Shown one piece after another: positions 46,591 to 57,602 of a DNA stretch of 64,000 bases. The notes below the pieces were generated by a model, which worked only from the letters and a program-made list of their open reading frames with translations, was not told where the DNA came from and made no database searches. The DNA comes from an uncultured Eubacteriales bacterium (lineage in GTDB: Bacteria > Bacillota > Clostridia > Christensenellales > Aristaeellaceae), in NCBI GenBank assembly GCA_902765395.1, contig CACWZP010000002.1, positions 1 through 64,000 on the forward strand, in the 5' to 3' direction. Within the stretch, counting starts at the first letter, position 1. Each line of letters begins with the position of its first letter. Both the position numbers and the translations under genes were made by a program.

Positions 46591-47805
46591 ATGAAAAAGC
46601 TGTTGACCGTGCTGCTGGTGCTGGCCATGGCGCTGTCCCTGGTGGCGGTTTCCGCCTCCGCCGAGGATTACTCCGGCTACACCATCCGCATCTACTCCAA
46701 CTCCAACTCCCCCGAGCGCGTGACCTGGCTGATCGACGCCGCCAAGAAGGCCGGCTTTGAGATCTCCATCGACGACAACTCCGTCATCTCCGGCGACACC
46801 GCCGCCGTGCAGTCCGCCAACGAGAAGAAGGACGCCGACATCATCTTCGGCCTGAACGAGGTTCGCTGGTCCCAGCTGGTGAACGGCACCTATGAGAACC
46901 TGTCCGTGATGGACTGGACTCCCTCCTGGGCCGACAAGGTGGGCGAGTACAAGTTCGACGGCAAGGCCTATGGCCTGGTCATCCAGAACATCCTGATGCT
47001 CTACCGCAACGACGAGCTGGGCACCAATGGCGAGGAGCTGCACTTTGCCCACTGGTCTGACCTGGTGGACAGCGGCTATACCTGGTATCGCCAGAACAAG
47101 GTGGGCGGCACCACCAACATGAACACCAACAACGCCCTGCTGTACGCCTACACCGATCCGGAGAGCCCGGCGGGCGGCATCAGCGTGGACGGCTGGAAGA
47201 TGCTGTGGAACTACTGCGCCAACGGCAAGGTGTTCCCGGACGACAAGTACGGCCTGGATCCGCTGATCCGCGGCGACGTGCAGGTCTCCACCTTCTACTC
47301 CTCCTCCCTCTACGGCAACATTGAGGCTGCCGAGGAAGCCGGCACCGAGGCCAACCCGCTGCACGGCACCCTGGAGCCCGAGAACTGGAACCTGGTGGAC
47401 ATCGACGACGGCACCTACTACATCGCCGAGTACATCGGCGTGATTGACAACCCGAACCGCACCGAGGAGCAGACCGAGGCCGTCAAGGCCTTCGCCGACT
47501 GGTTCGGCTCCGCCGAGACCCAGATCGCCTGGTCCGACGAGTTCGACAGCTATCCCTGCAACGAGGACGCCGTGGCCGAGCTGTTCGACGAGGTTCCCGC
47601 GATCTACGCCATCCCGAACTTCGCCCTGAACAAGGTGGAGGGCACCGACATGACCTACGCCGAGTACGTGGGCGCGCACTCCTCCGAGTGGACCAACATC
47701 ATGACCAACCTGGGCTTCTTCTGGGCCGACAGCGCCAGCGCGGTGGCCGAGCCCGACTGGGACAACCTGGATTGGGCGACCCTGACCCAGGCGGCCGAGG
47801 AATAA
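46591..47805 (+). CDS. ABC transporter substrate-binding protein (ferric/polyamine type), importer 1
   Basis: 404 residues. Signal peptide MKKLLTVLLVLAMALSLVAV with SASA-ED cleavage near 24; no lipobox cysteine, so it may be secreted or retained by another route. Periplasmic-binding fold of family 1/6 with YGLVIQNILMLYRNDEL, typical of Fe3+, spermidine or phosphonate binders. A UUCG-capped terminator separates it from its ATPase, which would keep the binding protein in excess. Substrate not determinable. AAAGGAGG precedes the ATG. Confidence 0.87.
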   Translation: MKKLLTVLLVLAMALSLVAVSASAEDYSGYTIRIYSNSNSPERVTWLIDAAKKAGFEISIDDNSVISGDTAAVQSANEKKDADIIFGLNEVRWSQLVNGTYENLSVMDWTPSWADKVGEYKFDGKAYGLVIQNILMLYRNDELGTNGEELHFAHWSDLVDSGYTWYRQNKVGGTTNMNTNNALLYAYTDPESPAGGISVDGWKMLWNYCANGKVFPDDKYGLDPLIRGDVQVSTFYSSSLYGNIEAAEEAGTEANPLHGTLEPENWNLVDIDDGTYYIAEYIGVIDNPNRTEEQTEAVKAFADWFGSAETQIAWSDEFDSYPCNEDAVAELFDEVPAIYAIPNFALNKVEGTDMTYAEYVGAHSSEWTNIMTNLGFFWADSASAVAEPDWDNLDWATLTQAAEE

Positions 47806-47827
47806 TCCCATAACGGCATAGCCCGAG

Positions 47828-47858
47828 AAGGGCGAGCTCTTCGGAGCTCGCCCTTTTA
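47828..47858 (+). terminator. UUCG-capped attenuating terminator within importer 1
   Basis: 12-bp perfect stem AAGGGCGAGCTC/GAGCTCGCCCTT with TTCG loop, followed by TT. Placed after the binding-protein gene, probably partial. Confidence 0.85.
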
Positions 47859-47896
47859 TCAGAGTTCAAACACCCCTGAACAAAGGAGCGACGCAC

Positions 47897-48889
<993 letters not shown>

Positions 48890-48905
48890 GAAGGGAGGCA
48901 CGAGC

Positions 48906-50795
48906 ATGCAGCAGACCCTTCAAAAGAAGAGCGGCCCCGATCTTTCGCTGATCTGGAAGATCTTCGTCGGCGTGCTCTTCGTCTACCTGTTCCTGGGCTT
49001 CATGGTGCTTCCCTGCCTGGACACGCTGAAGTCCGTGTTCGGCGCGGTGCCGGGCGACCCGCTGGCGGTCATCCGCTTCTTCTTCGCGGGCAGCATGCCC
49101 TCGTTCGTCATCAACTCGCTGAAGCTGGCCGTGTGCCTGGTGGTCACCGTGAACGTGGTGGGCATCTCCATCGTGCTGCTCACGGAGTACTTTGACATCA
49201 AGGGCGCGAAGATCCTGCGCCTGGGCTACATGACCACGCTGATCTACTCCGGCGTGGCGCTGGTCACCGGCTACCAGTTCCTCTATGACGGCAACGGCAT
49301 GATGACCCAGTGGCTCATCAAGCTGTTCCCGATGATGAACAAGCAGTGGTTCTCGGGCTTCCGGGCGGTGCTGTTCACCATGACCTTCGCCTGCACCAGC
49401 AACCACGCGCTGTTCCTGCGCAACGCCATCCGCGGCATCGACTACAACACCGTCGAAGCCGCCCGCAACCTGGGTGCCAAGCCCTTCAAGGTGCTCCTGA
49501 AGGTGGTCATGCCCACGCTGCTGCCCACGCTGTTCAGCCTGACGGTCATGACCTTTATCACCGGCCTTTGCGCCATGAGCGCGCCCACCCTGCTGGGCTA
49601 CAACTCCATCAACCCGGAGATCGTGCGCCTGGCCGGCTCCTCGGTGGCGGACGAGGCCTTCCCCCAGGCGAGGGCCGCGCTGCTGTCGCTGATCCTGGCG
49701 CTGTTCACCATCGTGCTGCTGACCACGCTGAACCACTACGAGCGCAAGGGCCACTACCTGTCCGTCTCAAAGACCAAGGCCAAGCTGGTGAAGCAGAAGA
49801 TCCAGAACCCGGTGTGGAACGTGATCGCCCACATCTACGCCTACGTGCTGTTCGTGATCTACATGACGCCCGTGGTGATGATCGTGCTGTTCGCCTTCCA
49901 GAACTGGCCCGCCGTGCGCGCCAAGAGCCTGAACGTGTCCAGCTGGACGCTGATCAACTTCTTCGGCACCCAGGACTACAGCTACACCACCTCCCGCGGC
50001 AAGCAGCGCGTGCGCGAGGGCGTCATCTCCGGCGTGTTCTCCAACAGCGACACCGTGGGCGGCATCCGGCTGTCCTTCGTGCTGTCGGCTCTGGCGGCGG
50101 CGCTGGCCTGCGTGATCGTGGTGGTGGCGGTGAACTACATCTTCAAGCACCGCAACAAGAAGCGCGCCGCCATCGTGGAGGCCTGCCTGCTGTTCCCGTG
50201 GCTGCTGCCCACGATCCTGATCTGCTATTCCTTCCGCACCTTCTTCAACGGCGAGGTGTGGTATGTGCTGGGCCAGAACCTGTACTATCGGGAGAACGTG
50301 CGCTTCCTGATCGTGATGGCCTATACGGTGGTCAAACTGCCATTCGCCCTGCGCATGGTGAAGGCCGCGTTCTACGCCATCGACGACGAATTGGAGGACG
50401 CCGCGCGGAACATGGGGGCCAGCTCGCTGGTCACGTTCCTGCGGGTGAAGCTGCCAATCGTGCTGCCCAGCGTGCTGGCAGTGTTCGCGCTGAATTTCAA
50501 CGCGCTGTTCACCGAGTACGACATGTCGGCCACTTTCCAGTCCAGCTATGGTAAGTCCTACGCCATGGTGATCCAGTCCATGACGGCGGAGGAGGGCCGC
50601 GACGGCTACAACATGAACGGCTCCGGCCGCCGCTGTGCCAGCACGGTGTTCATCATGATCATCTCCGGCCTGATCCTCTACCTGGTCTACGGCGTGGGCG
50701 CCCGCGACCTGGGCGAGCGCCTGGAGCGCCGCAAGAAGCGCAGGGAGTTCTGGGCGAAGCTGACGGGGAAGGGGACCGTGAAAAGCGGTCAGTGA
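48906..50795 (+). CDS. ABC transporter fused double permease, importer 1
   Basis: 629 residues with about twelve helices and two copies of the inner-membrane component signature: EAARNLGAKPFKVLLKVVMP (~195) and EDAARNMGASSLVTFLRVKLP (~510). Both ATPase-coupling loops are intact. A polar linker with FFGTQDYSYTTSRGKQRVREG separates the halves. Fused permeases are typical of Fe3+ (FbpB) and thiamine (ThiP) importers. Confidence 0.92.
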   Translation: MQQTLQKKSGPDLSLIWKIFVGVLFVYLFLGFMVLPCLDTLKSVFGAVPGDPLAVIRFFFAGSMPSFVINSLKLAVCLVVTVNVVGISIVLLTEYFDIKGAKILRLGYMTTLIYSGVALVTGYQFLYDGNGMMTQWLIKLFPMMNKQWFSGFRAVLFTMTFACTSNHALFLRNAIRGIDYNTVEAARNLGAKPFKVLLKVVMPTLLPTLFSLTVMTFITGLCAMSAPTLLGYNSINPEIVRLAGSSVADEAFPQARAALLSLILALFTIVLLTTLNHYERKGHYLSVSKTKAKLVKQKIQNPVWNVIAHIYAYVLFVIYMTPVVMIVLFAFQNWPAVRAKSLNVSSWTLINFFGTQDYSYTTSRGKQRVREGVISGVFSNSDTVGGIRLSFVLSALAAALACVIVVVAVNYIFKHRNKKRAAIVEACLLFPWLLPTILICYSFRTFFNGEVWYVLGQNLYYRENVRFLIVMAYTVVKLPFALRMVKAAFYAIDDELEDAARNMGASSLVTFLRVKLPIVLPSVLAVFALNFNALFTEYDMSATFQSSYGKSYAMVIQSMTAEEGRDGYNMNGSGRRCASTVFIMIISGLILYLVYGVGARDLGERLERRKKRREFWAKLTGKGTVKSGQ

Positions 50796-50810
50796 TCCCT
50801 GATAAAACGG

Positions 50811-50832
50811 GCGGGCGACAATCGTCGCCCGC
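50811..50832 (+). terminator. Hairpin ending importer 1 operon
   Basis: GCGGGCGAC/GTCGCCCGC, 9 bp, AATC loop, then TCTGGCGTTT. U-tract is poor. Confidence 0.6.
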
Positions 50833-50876
50833 TCTGGCGTTTAATCCAAACGGGCACAAATTGTGTTAATTTCATA

Positions 50877-50905
50877 TTGACAACATGGATTAAACATCGT
50901 ATAAT
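50877..50905 (+). promoter_or_regulatory. Promoter of the second ABC importer
   Basis: TTGACA (50877-50882), 17-nt spacer, TATAAT (50900-50905): the closest match to consensus in the window. Confidence 0.85.
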
Positions 50906-50947
50906 AATACATGGTTGATTAACCCAATAGAAACGGAGGTTGAACCC

Positions 50948-52030
50948 ATGAAGAAACTGCTTGCGATCCTGCTGGCTGCGATGATGCTGCTGGCGTGCTG
51001 CTCCGCCTTCGCGGAGGAGATCGACGCGGATCTGATCGCCGCCGCCCAGGAAGAGGGCACGCTGACGGTCTACGGCTCCTGCGAAGAGGATTACCTGAAC
51101 GCCGCCTGCGATCACTTTGAGGAGCTCTACGGCATCAAGGTCGAGCGCCAGCGCCTCTCCACCGGCGAGGTTGCCCCGAAGATCGAGGAAGAGGGCGAGA
51201 ACGTGTCCGCGGACGTCTGGTTCGGCGGCACCAACAACCCCTATGACGAGGCCGCCGCGAAGGGCCTGCTGGACAACAGCTATGTGCCCGCCAACGCCGC
51301 GCACCTCACCAACGACATGTACAAGAATCCCGACGGCTACTGGTATGGCATCTATACCGGCATCCTGGGCTTCATGGTGAACAAGGACGAGCTGGACCGC
51401 ATGAACCTCGAAGCGCCCCAGACCTGGGACGACCTGCTCAAGGAGGACTACAAGGGCCTGATCTGGCTGTCCAACTACAACACCGCCGGCACCGCCAAGC
51501 TGGTCGTGAACACCATACTGCAGATGAAGGGCAAGGACGAGGGCATCCAGTACCTGGTGGACCTGGACAAGAACATCCAGGTGTACACCAAGTCCGGCTC
51601 CGGCCCCTCCAAGAACGTGGGCACCGGCGAGTGCGTCATCGGCATCGGCTTCCTGCATGACGGCATCTACCAGATCGTGGACAACGGCTATGAGAACATC
51701 CAGCTGATCATCCCGCAGGACGGCACCACCTGCGAGATCGGGCCGGTGGCCATCTTCAACCATGCCAAGCATCCCAACGCCGCCAAGCTGTTCATGGAGT
51801 ACGCCCTGTCTCCCGAGTGCGTCGAGCTGGCCGCGCAGAACGGCTCCTATCAGTTCCTGGTGCTGGACAACGCGACCCAGCCCCAGCAGGCCATCGACTT
51901 CGGCCTGGATCCCAGCCTGGTTTGGGACGGCTATGACTTCGCCGACGCCGCGGCCAACACCGCCGCCAACGTCGAGGCCGTCATGACCGCCCTGGGTGAC
52001 GCCGCGGACGATCGGTTCCAGACGGAATAA
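50948..52030 (+). CDS. ABC transporter substrate-binding protein (ferric/phosphonate type), importer 2
   Basis: 360 residues from ATG 50948, CGGAGG 9 nt upstream. Signal peptide MKKLLAILLAAMMLLACCSA with possible lipid attachment at the CC pair (LACC) or cleavage after AFA. Binding fold with ADVWFGGTNNPYDEAAAKGLLD, YTGILGFMVNKDEL and GFLHDGIYQIVDNG, characteristic of FbpA/AfuA/PhnS-type proteins. Only distantly like the importer 1 protein, so the two are not recent duplicates. A GC hairpin separates it from its permease. Confidence 0.88.
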   Translation: MKKLLAILLAAMMLLACCSAFAEEIDADLIAAAQEEGTLTVYGSCEEDYLNAACDHFEELYGIKVERQRLSTGEVAPKIEEEGENVSADVWFGGTNNPYDEAAAKGLLDNSYVPANAAHLTNDMYKNPDGYWYGIYTGILGFMVNKDELDRMNLEAPQTWDDLLKEDYKGLIWLSNYNTAGTAKLVVNTILQMKGKDEGIQYLVDLDKNIQVYTKSGSGPSKNVGTGECVIGIGFLHDGIYQIVDNGYENIQLIIPQDGTTCEIGPVAIFNHAKHPNAAKLFMEYALSPECVELAAQNGSYQFLVLDNATQPQQAIDFGLDPSLVWDGYDFADAAANTAANVEAVMTALGDAADDRFQTE

Positions 52031-52060
52031 TCGCGGCTTCGGATAATTGAGTTGCATCCT

Positions 52061-52092
52061 CAATTCCCCGCCCCGTCCGGGACGGGGAATTG
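52061..52092 (+). promoter_or_regulatory. Hairpin between binding protein and permease of importer 2
   Basis: CAATTCCCCG/CGGGGAATTG (10 bp) around a GC-rich 12-nt inner part, without a U-tract. Likely an mRNA-stabilising or processing site. Confidence 0.65.
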
Positions 52093-52130
52093 ACATATCC
52101 AAATCACATATGTGAGGAAGGAGGCCGCTG

Positions 52131-53843
52131 ATGGCACGCGGACAAAGCGCGGCGCTGGATCGGAAGAAGCTGATGGCGGATCCCATCATGATGACCACCA
52201 TCGTGCTCCTGATCACCTTTCTGACGCTGTTTATACTCTACCCCCTTGCGATCCTGCTGGTGGACAGCCTGACCGGCACGAACGGCGTTTCCCTGGAAAC
52301 CTTCCAGCGCATTTTCCAAATGCATACCTTTCGGCGGGCCATTACCAACACGCTGAAGGTGGGCTTCGTGGTGGGCATCCTGTCCACGCTGATCGGCCTG
52401 CTGTTCGCCTATGTCGAGGTGTATGTGAAGATGCGCAAGGCCGTGGGCGGGCTGTTCAAGGTGGTTTCGATGCTGCCCGTGGTTTCGCCGCCCTTCGTGC
52501 TCTCGCTGTCGATGATCATGCTCTTCGGCGCATCGGGCCTGATTACCCACTTCCTGCTGGGCATTCCCCGAAACAACGTCTACGGCTACTGGGGCATCGT
52601 CACCGTGCAGACGCTGACGTTCTTCCCGGTGTGCTACATGATGATGAAGGGCCTTCTGAAGAACATCGACCCCTCGATGGAGGAGGCCGCCCGGGACATG
52701 GGCGCCTCCCGCTGGAAGGTGTTCACCACGGTGACGCTGCCGCTGCTGCTGCCCGGCCTGGGCAACGCCTTCCTGGTGACGTTCATCGAATCCATCGCCG
52801 ACTTTGCCAACCCCATGATTATCGGCGGCAGCTATGACACGCTGGCCACCACGATCTATCTGCAGATCACCGGCGCCATGGACAAGCAGGGCGCGGCGGC
52901 GATGGCCGTGGTGCTGCTGTGCATCACGTTGACGATGTTCGCGGTGCAGAAGTACTACCTGGAGCGCAAGACGGCGGCGACGCTGACCGGCAAGGCCAGC
53001 CGCGCACGCATGCTGATCGAGGACAAGTCCGTCACCATCCCGCTGACGGCGCTCTGCTCGCTGGCGGCCATTTTCGTCATCATGATGTACGTCTGCGTGC
53101 CCATCGGCGCGCTGTTCCCCACCTGGGGCTACAAGTTCACGCCGCTGACCTTCAAATGGTTCCAGCAGGTGTTCACCAAGTACAAGGGCCTCAAGGCCTT
53201 CAAGGATTCCTTCGTACTGTCGCTGATCGCCTCGCCCATCACGGCGCTGCTGTCCATGATCATCTCCTACCTGGTGGTCAAGCGCAAGTTCAGGGCCAAG
53301 GGCTTCATTGAGGCCGTGTCCATCCTGGCCATGGCCGTGCCCGGCACGGTGCTGGGCGTCGGCTACATCCGCGGCTACGCCAACGGCCTGTTCCATACCG
53401 GCTTCCTCGGCGGCATCTACGGCACGGGGCTGATATTGATCATCGTGTTCGTGGTGCGCTCGCTGCCCACCGGCACGCGCTCGGGCATTTCGGCGCTGCG
53501 GCAGATCGACAAGTCCATCGAGGAATCGGCCTACGACATGGGCGCGGACAGCCTGAAGGTGTTCACATCGGTGACGCTGCCGCTGATCAAGGATTCGTTC
53601 CTGTCCGGCCTGGTGACGGCGTTCGTACGCTCCATCACGGCCATCTCCGCCATCATCCTGCTGGTGACGCCCAGCTACCTGCTGATCACCGTGCAGATCA
53701 ACGAATTTGCTGAAAAGGGCGCCTACAGCATCGCCTGCGCCTTTGCCAGCATACTGATCCTGATTACCTACGGCGCGGTGCTGTTGATGAACTTCATCAT
53801 CAAACACTTCGGCACCAGTAAAAAAGTGAAGGAGGCTGAGTGA
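52131..53843 (+). CDS. ABC transporter fused double permease, importer 2
   Basis: 570 residues, about twelve helices. Two coupling loops: EEAARDMGASRWKVFTTVTLP (~183) and EESAYDMGADSLKVFTSVTLP (~465). Shorter than the importer 1 permease, mainly in the linker. AAGGAGG lies 10 nt before ATG 52131. Its stop overlaps an in-frame GTG of the ATPase gene region, so the two are coupled. Confidence 0.92.
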   Translation: MARGQSAALDRKKLMADPIMMTTIVLLITFLTLFILYPLAILLVDSLTGTNGVSLETFQRIFQMHTFRRAITNTLKVGFVVGILSTLIGLLFAYVEVYVKMRKAVGGLFKVVSMLPVVSPPFVLSLSMIMLFGASGLITHFLLGIPRNNVYGYWGIVTVQTLTFFPVCYMMMKGLLKNIDPSMEEAARDMGASRWKVFTTVTLPLLLPGLGNAFLVTFIESIADFANPMIIGGSYDTLATTIYLQITGAMDKQGAAAMAVVLLCITLTMFAVQKYYLERKTAATLTGKASRARMLIEDKSVTIPLTALCSLAAIFVIMMYVCVPIGALFPTWGYKFTPLTFKWFQQVFTKYKGLKAFKDSFVLSLIASPITALLSMIISYLVVKRKFRAKGFIEAVSILAMAVPGTVLGVGYIRGYANGLFHTGFLGGIYGTGLILIIVFVVRSLPTGTRSGISALRQIDKSIEESAYDMGADSLKVFTSVTLPLIKDSFLSGLVTAFVRSITAISAIILLVTPSYLLITVQINEFAEKGAYSIACAFASILILITYGAVLLMNFIIKHFGTSKKVKEAE

Positions 53844-53845
53844 GC

Positions 53846-54934
53846 ATGGCGGATATGCGCGTCAAAGAGCCCAAGGGCGTCAAGCTGGATCATATCTCCA
53901 AAATCTACAAGGACCCCAAGACCGGCAAGGACTTCTATGCCGTGCACGACGTGGACCTGAACATCAAGCCGGGCACCTTCGTGACGCTGCTGGGCCCATC
54001 CGGCTGCGGCAAGACCACCACCCTGCGCATGATCGCGGGCTTTGAATCCCCGGACGAGGGCGAGATCTACCTGGGCGGCGAGCCCATCAACGCCCTGACC
54101 CCCAACAAGCGCGATACCGCCATGGTGTTCCAGAGCTACGCGCTGTTCCCGCACTATAACGTGTTTGACAACGTGGCCTACGGCCTGCGGCTGCGCAAGG
54201 TGCCCAAGGATGAGATCGCGAGGCGCGTGACGGACATCCTGGCGCTGGTGGAGCTTTCCGGCATGGAGCAGCGCATGACCAACCAGCTCTCCGGCGGCCA
54301 GCAGCAGCGCGTGGCCCTGGCCCGCGCGCTGGTGGTGGAGCCGGGCGTGCTGCTGTTCGACGAGCCGCTTTCCAACCTGGACGCCAAGCTGCGCGTGCAG
54401 ATGCGCACGGAGATCCGCCGCATCCAGCAGGCGCTGGGCATCACGGCCATCTACGTCACCCACGACCAGTCCGAGGCCATGTCCATTTCCGACAACATCA
54501 TACTGATGAAGGGCGGCGTCATCGCCCAGATGGGTTCGCCCACGGAGATCTACTATCGCCCCAACAGCGAATTCGTGGCCGACTTCATCGGCGAGTGCAA
54601 CTTCCTGAAGGGCCCCATCTCCCGCGTGGGAGCGGGGGAGGCCGCCGTGAACATCGTGGGCGTGGACGTGCCCGTGGCCACGGACAAGGCCGTGCAGGTG
54701 GGCAACCCCGGCGAGATCGTGCTGCGCCCGGAGGCCATCGCCATCGCGGACCAGGGCCTGCTGCCCTGCAAGGTGGAGCTGAGCTGCTTCATGGGCTCCT
54801 ATCAGAATTATCATGTCCGCGTGGGGGACACCCTGGTGAAGATCACCGACAACTGCCCCATCAACAAGAAGATTTTCAATGTGGGCGACAACGCCTTCAT
54901 CTCCTTTGACAAGGCCTGCGCGCACCTGCTGTAG
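53846..54934 (+). CDS. ABC transporter ATP-binding protein, importer 2
   Basis: 362 residues from ATG 53846 (GGAGG 10 nt upstream; GTG 53840 is only 4 nt from it). Walker [48 protein letters not shown]-terminal TOBE domain ending VGDNAFISFDKACAHLL. PotA/FbpC clade; shares the core with the importer 1 ATPase but follows the permease instead of preceding it. Confidence 0.93.
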   Translation: MADMRVKEPKGVKLDHISKIYKDPKTGKDFYAVHDVDLNIKPGTFVTLLGPSGCGKTTTLRMIAGFESPDEGEIYLGGEPINALTPNKRDTAMVFQSYALFPHYNVFDNVAYGLRLRKVPKDEIARRVTDILALVELSGMEQRMTNQLSGGQQQRVALARALVVEPGVLLFDEPLSNLDAKLRVQMRTEIRRIQQALGITAIYVTHDQSEAMSISDNIILMKGGVIAQMGSPTEIYYRPNSEFVADFIGECNFLKGPISRVGAGEAAVNIVGVDVPVATDKAVQVGNPGEIVLRPEAIAIADQGLLPCKVELSCFMGSYQNYHVRVGDTLVKITDNCPINKKIFNVGDNAFISFDKACAHLL

Positions 54935-54946
54935 CTTTATACGGAG

Positions 54947-54983
54947 AAGGGGGGTCACTTCATTTTGAAGTGACCCCCCTTTA
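54947..54983. terminator. Bidirectional terminator
   Basis: 16-bp perfect stem AAGGGGGGTCACTTCA/TGAAGTGACCCCCCTT with TTT loop, U-rich on both sides. It serves importer 2 (+) and ABC-F (-). Confidence 0.92.
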
Positions 54984-54991
54984 TCTGTATC

Positions 54992-56911
54992 CTATTCGCT
55001 CGTCGCTTCGCTCAATTCCTCCCACAGCTCATACAGCCCGTCCAGCTGCTGCTGGGCTTCCTTGTGCTCCCGGGCGACCCGGGCGGATTCGGCGGGGTTG
55101 GCGTACACCTCGGGCGTGCCCATCTGCGCCTCCAGGTCGGAGATCCTCTGTTCCGTGGCGGCGATGTCGGCTTCAGCCTGCTTCAGCCTCGCGGCCAGCG
55201 CCTTGGCGCTCTCCTTTTGAAGACGCGCCCGGCGCTTTTCCTTGTCCTGCTGGGTCCTGGTGACGCCGCCCAGGAGCGCCTCCTCCTCGCCGGCCTCCAG
55301 GATGCGCTTCTTCTCCAGGTAGTCGTCGTAATTGCCCAGGTACTCCACGGCCCCCTCCGGGCCCATCTCGATCACCTTGGTGGCCACCTTGTTGATGAAG
55401 TAGCGGTCATGGCTGACGGTGAGGATCGTGCCCTCGAAGTCGTCCAGCGCCGCCTCCAGCACCTCCCGGCTGTCCATGTCCAGGTGGTTCGTGGGCTCGT
55501 CCAGCAGCAGCACGTTGTCCTGCTTCAGCATCAGCTTTGCCAGCGCCACGCGCCCGCGCTCGCCGCCGGAGAGGGTGCCCACGGTCTGGAACACGTCCTC
55601 GCCGGTGAGCAAAAACAGCGCCAGCACGCCCCGGATGCGGTCCGCCTCCAGGCGGGGGAAGTCGTCCCACAGCTCGTCCAGCACCGTCTTTTCCGGGTGC
55701 AGCTGGGCCTGCTGCTGGTCGTAGTAGCCCAGGTCGATGTTGCTGCCGAAGGCCACCGTGCCCGCGTCCTGGGCGAGCTTTCCGGCGATGATGTTCAAAA
55801 GCGTGGTCTTGCCCACGCCGTTGGGCCCGATCACCGCCACCCGGTCCCCGGCGCGCAGGTGCAGATCCAAATGCTCGAACAGCGTCCGGCCCTCGAAGCC
55901 CTTTTTCAGGTCCTTCACAATCAGCACATCGTCGCCGGTGCGGCGGCGGGCGGTGAAGTTGAAGCGAACCTTCTGCTCGCTCATGGGCTTTTCGATGCGC
56001 TCCAGCTTCTCCAGCCGCCTCTCCCGGCTCTCGGCGGCCTTGATGGACTTCTCCCGGTTGTACATCCTGTACCGGGCGATGATGGCCTCCTGCCGGGCGA
56101 TCTCCGCCTGCTGCAGCTTGTATTCCTTCAACTGCCGCTCCAGGTTTGCCTGCTGCTGCACGGCGAAGCGGTCGTAATTGCCCTGATACTGGGTCAGCCG
56201 CTTCATGGACAGCTCGGCCATGCAGTCGCACACGGCGTTCAGGAAATAGCGGTCGTGGCTGATGACCAGCACCGTGCCGCGATACTTCTTCAGCGTCTCC
56301 TCCAGCCATTGGGTGCTGGCCAGGTCCAGGTGGTTCGTGGGCTCGTCCAGCATCAGGAGGTCGGGCTGGGTCAGCAGCAGCCGCGCCAGGCACAGCCGGG
56401 TCTTCTCGCCGCCGGAGAGCAGGCTCGCGGGCTGCGTCTCACGCCCCCGGGCGAAGCCCAGGCCCGCCAGCACCCCCTGGATGCGGCTGGGCCACTCGTA
56501 GCCCCCGGCGTCCTCGAAGCGGTCCATCAGCCGGGAATAGGCGTGGGACAGCTGCTCGAAGGCGGCGGCATCCTCGTGCTTCTCGGCCATCTCGGCCTCC
56601 ATCTGGCGAAGCCGCGCCTCCATCTGGCGCACCGGCTCGAACACCCGCTCCAGCTCCTGCTGGATGGTCAGGTCGCTCTGGATGTCGGCGTCCTGGGTGA
56701 GCATGCCCACGGTGGTGCCGCGCACCAGCGAGACCGTGCCGGAGTCCGGCTCCATCGCGCCGCTGATCAGCTTGAACAGCGTGGACTTGCCGCTGCCGTT
56801 CACGCCCACCAGCCCCATGCGCTGGCCGGACTGCAGCGTCAGGCTCACGTCCTTCAAAACCTCGTTCATCACGAAGCTCTTGTTCACGTTTTGCAGGGTC
56901 AACAGTATCAT
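54992..56911 (-). CDS. ABC-F family ATPase
   Basis: 639 residues from ATG 56911. Two ABC cassettes without membrane helices: GVNGSGKST...LSGGEKTRLCLARLLL and GPNGVGKTT...LSGGERGRVALAKLML, each with DEPTNHLD. A linker (~235-320) and a charged coiled-coil C-terminus (570-639). ABC-F proteins act on the ribosome E/P site; some protect against antibiotics, others (EttA, YdiF) are housekeeping. The basic linker and C-terminal coil look like the YdiF/Uup type. ATGA overlap with the upstream DUF3267-like gene. Confidence 0.92.
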   Translation of the reverse strand: MILLTLQNVNKSFVMNEVLKDVSLTLQSGQRMGLVGVNGSGKSTLFKLISGAMEPDSGTVSLVRGTTVGMLTQDADIQSDLTIQQELERVFEPVRQMEARLRQMEAEMAEKHEDAAAFEQLSHAYSRLMDRFEDAGGYEWPSRIQGVLAGLGFARGRETQPASLLSGGEKTRLCLARLLLTQPDLLMLDEPTNHLDLASTQWLEETLKKYRGTVLVISHDRYFLNAVCDCMAELSMKRLTQYQGNYDRFAVQQQANLERQLKEYKLQQAEIARQEAIIARYRMYNREKSIKAAESRERRLEKLERIEKPMSEQKVRFNFTARRRTGDDVLIVKDLKKGFEGRTLFEHLDLHLRAGDRVAVIGPNGVGKTTLLNIIAGKLAQDAGTVAFGSNIDLGYYDQQQAQLHPEKTVLDELWDDFPRLEADRIRGVLALFLLTGEDVFQTVGTLSGGERGRVALAKLMLKQDNVLLLDEPTNHLDMDSREVLEAALDDFEGTILTVSHDRYFINKVATKVIEMGPEGAVEYLGNYDDYLEKKRILEAGEEEALLGGVTRTQQDKEKRRARLQKESAKALAARLKQAEADIAATEQRISDLEAQMGTPEVYANPAESARVAREHKEAQQQLDGLYELWEELSEATSE

Positions 56912-57495
56912 TTCGATGCTTCCTCGATCGGTCTTTTCTTCATCACGCGCATGCGCACGCCGGTATCCTGGATCAGCAGGTCGCCCTCCATGCGCATGAG
57001 CGCCCAGACGGTGTAAATATCGCCCGCCGAGCCGGACAAGTTCGAGATCTGCACGATCCACAGCGGCCAGAACCACTCGCCGGGCAGCCTCGCGATGGCG
57101 ATCTGCAGGACGATGCCCCAGACCACCACCGGCGCCAGGGCGGTGATGACGTGGGATTTCCTGTCGAACCACACCGTGCTGCCCGCGTAGGCGTAGGGCA
57201 GCTTCAGCCCGTACTTCGGCCTGACGCCGGATAGGGCGAACATCACGATGCCGTGGGTCAGCTCGTGCAGCGGGATATAGATGACCAGCGCCAGCCCCAG
57301 CGCGGGCCAGCCCCACCAGCGCGAGATCAGCAGCCGCCAGCCCGGGCCCACCGGCGCGACCAGCAGCCCGGCCAATGTCGGGACGACCAGCAGCGCCAGC
57401 GACAGCCAGACCACGATCTTCATCTGCTGCCGATTGCCCATGAAGTCCAGGTTCCCGGCGTAGGCGTAGCCCTTCGGCAAAGATTTGTAGTTCAT
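56908..57495 (-). CDS. DUF3267-like membrane metallopeptidase homologue
   Basis: 195 residues from ATG 57495, GAGG 6 nt upstream. About four helices; HELTHG (near 93) is the HExxH zinc motif of DUF3267, with a second conserved segment ALAPVVVWG and a late Asp (GSAGDIYTVW). Similar to YfhP/site-2-like peptidases. The role is unknown. Overlaps the ABC-F gene by 4 nt, so the two are cotranscribed; a functional link is not established. Confidence 0.85.
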   Translation of the reverse strand: MNYKSLPKGYAYAGNLDFMGNRQQMKIVVWLSLALLVVPTLAGLLVAPVGPGWRLLISRWWGWPALGLALVIYIPLHELTHGIVMFALSGVRPKYGLKLPYAYAGSTVWFDRKSHVITALAPVVVWGIVLQIAIARLPGEWFWPLWIVQISNLSGSAGDIYTVWALMRMEGDLLIQDTGVRMRVMKKRPIEEASK

Positions 57496-57602
57496 GGTCA
57501 TCCTCACGAATGAGAGTTTGGTTGAGGTGCAAATTCTTGCGGATTTGTTTTCATTCATAACCGGATCGGAGCGCTTCGTATCCTTGCTGGATGATGCTTC
57601 CG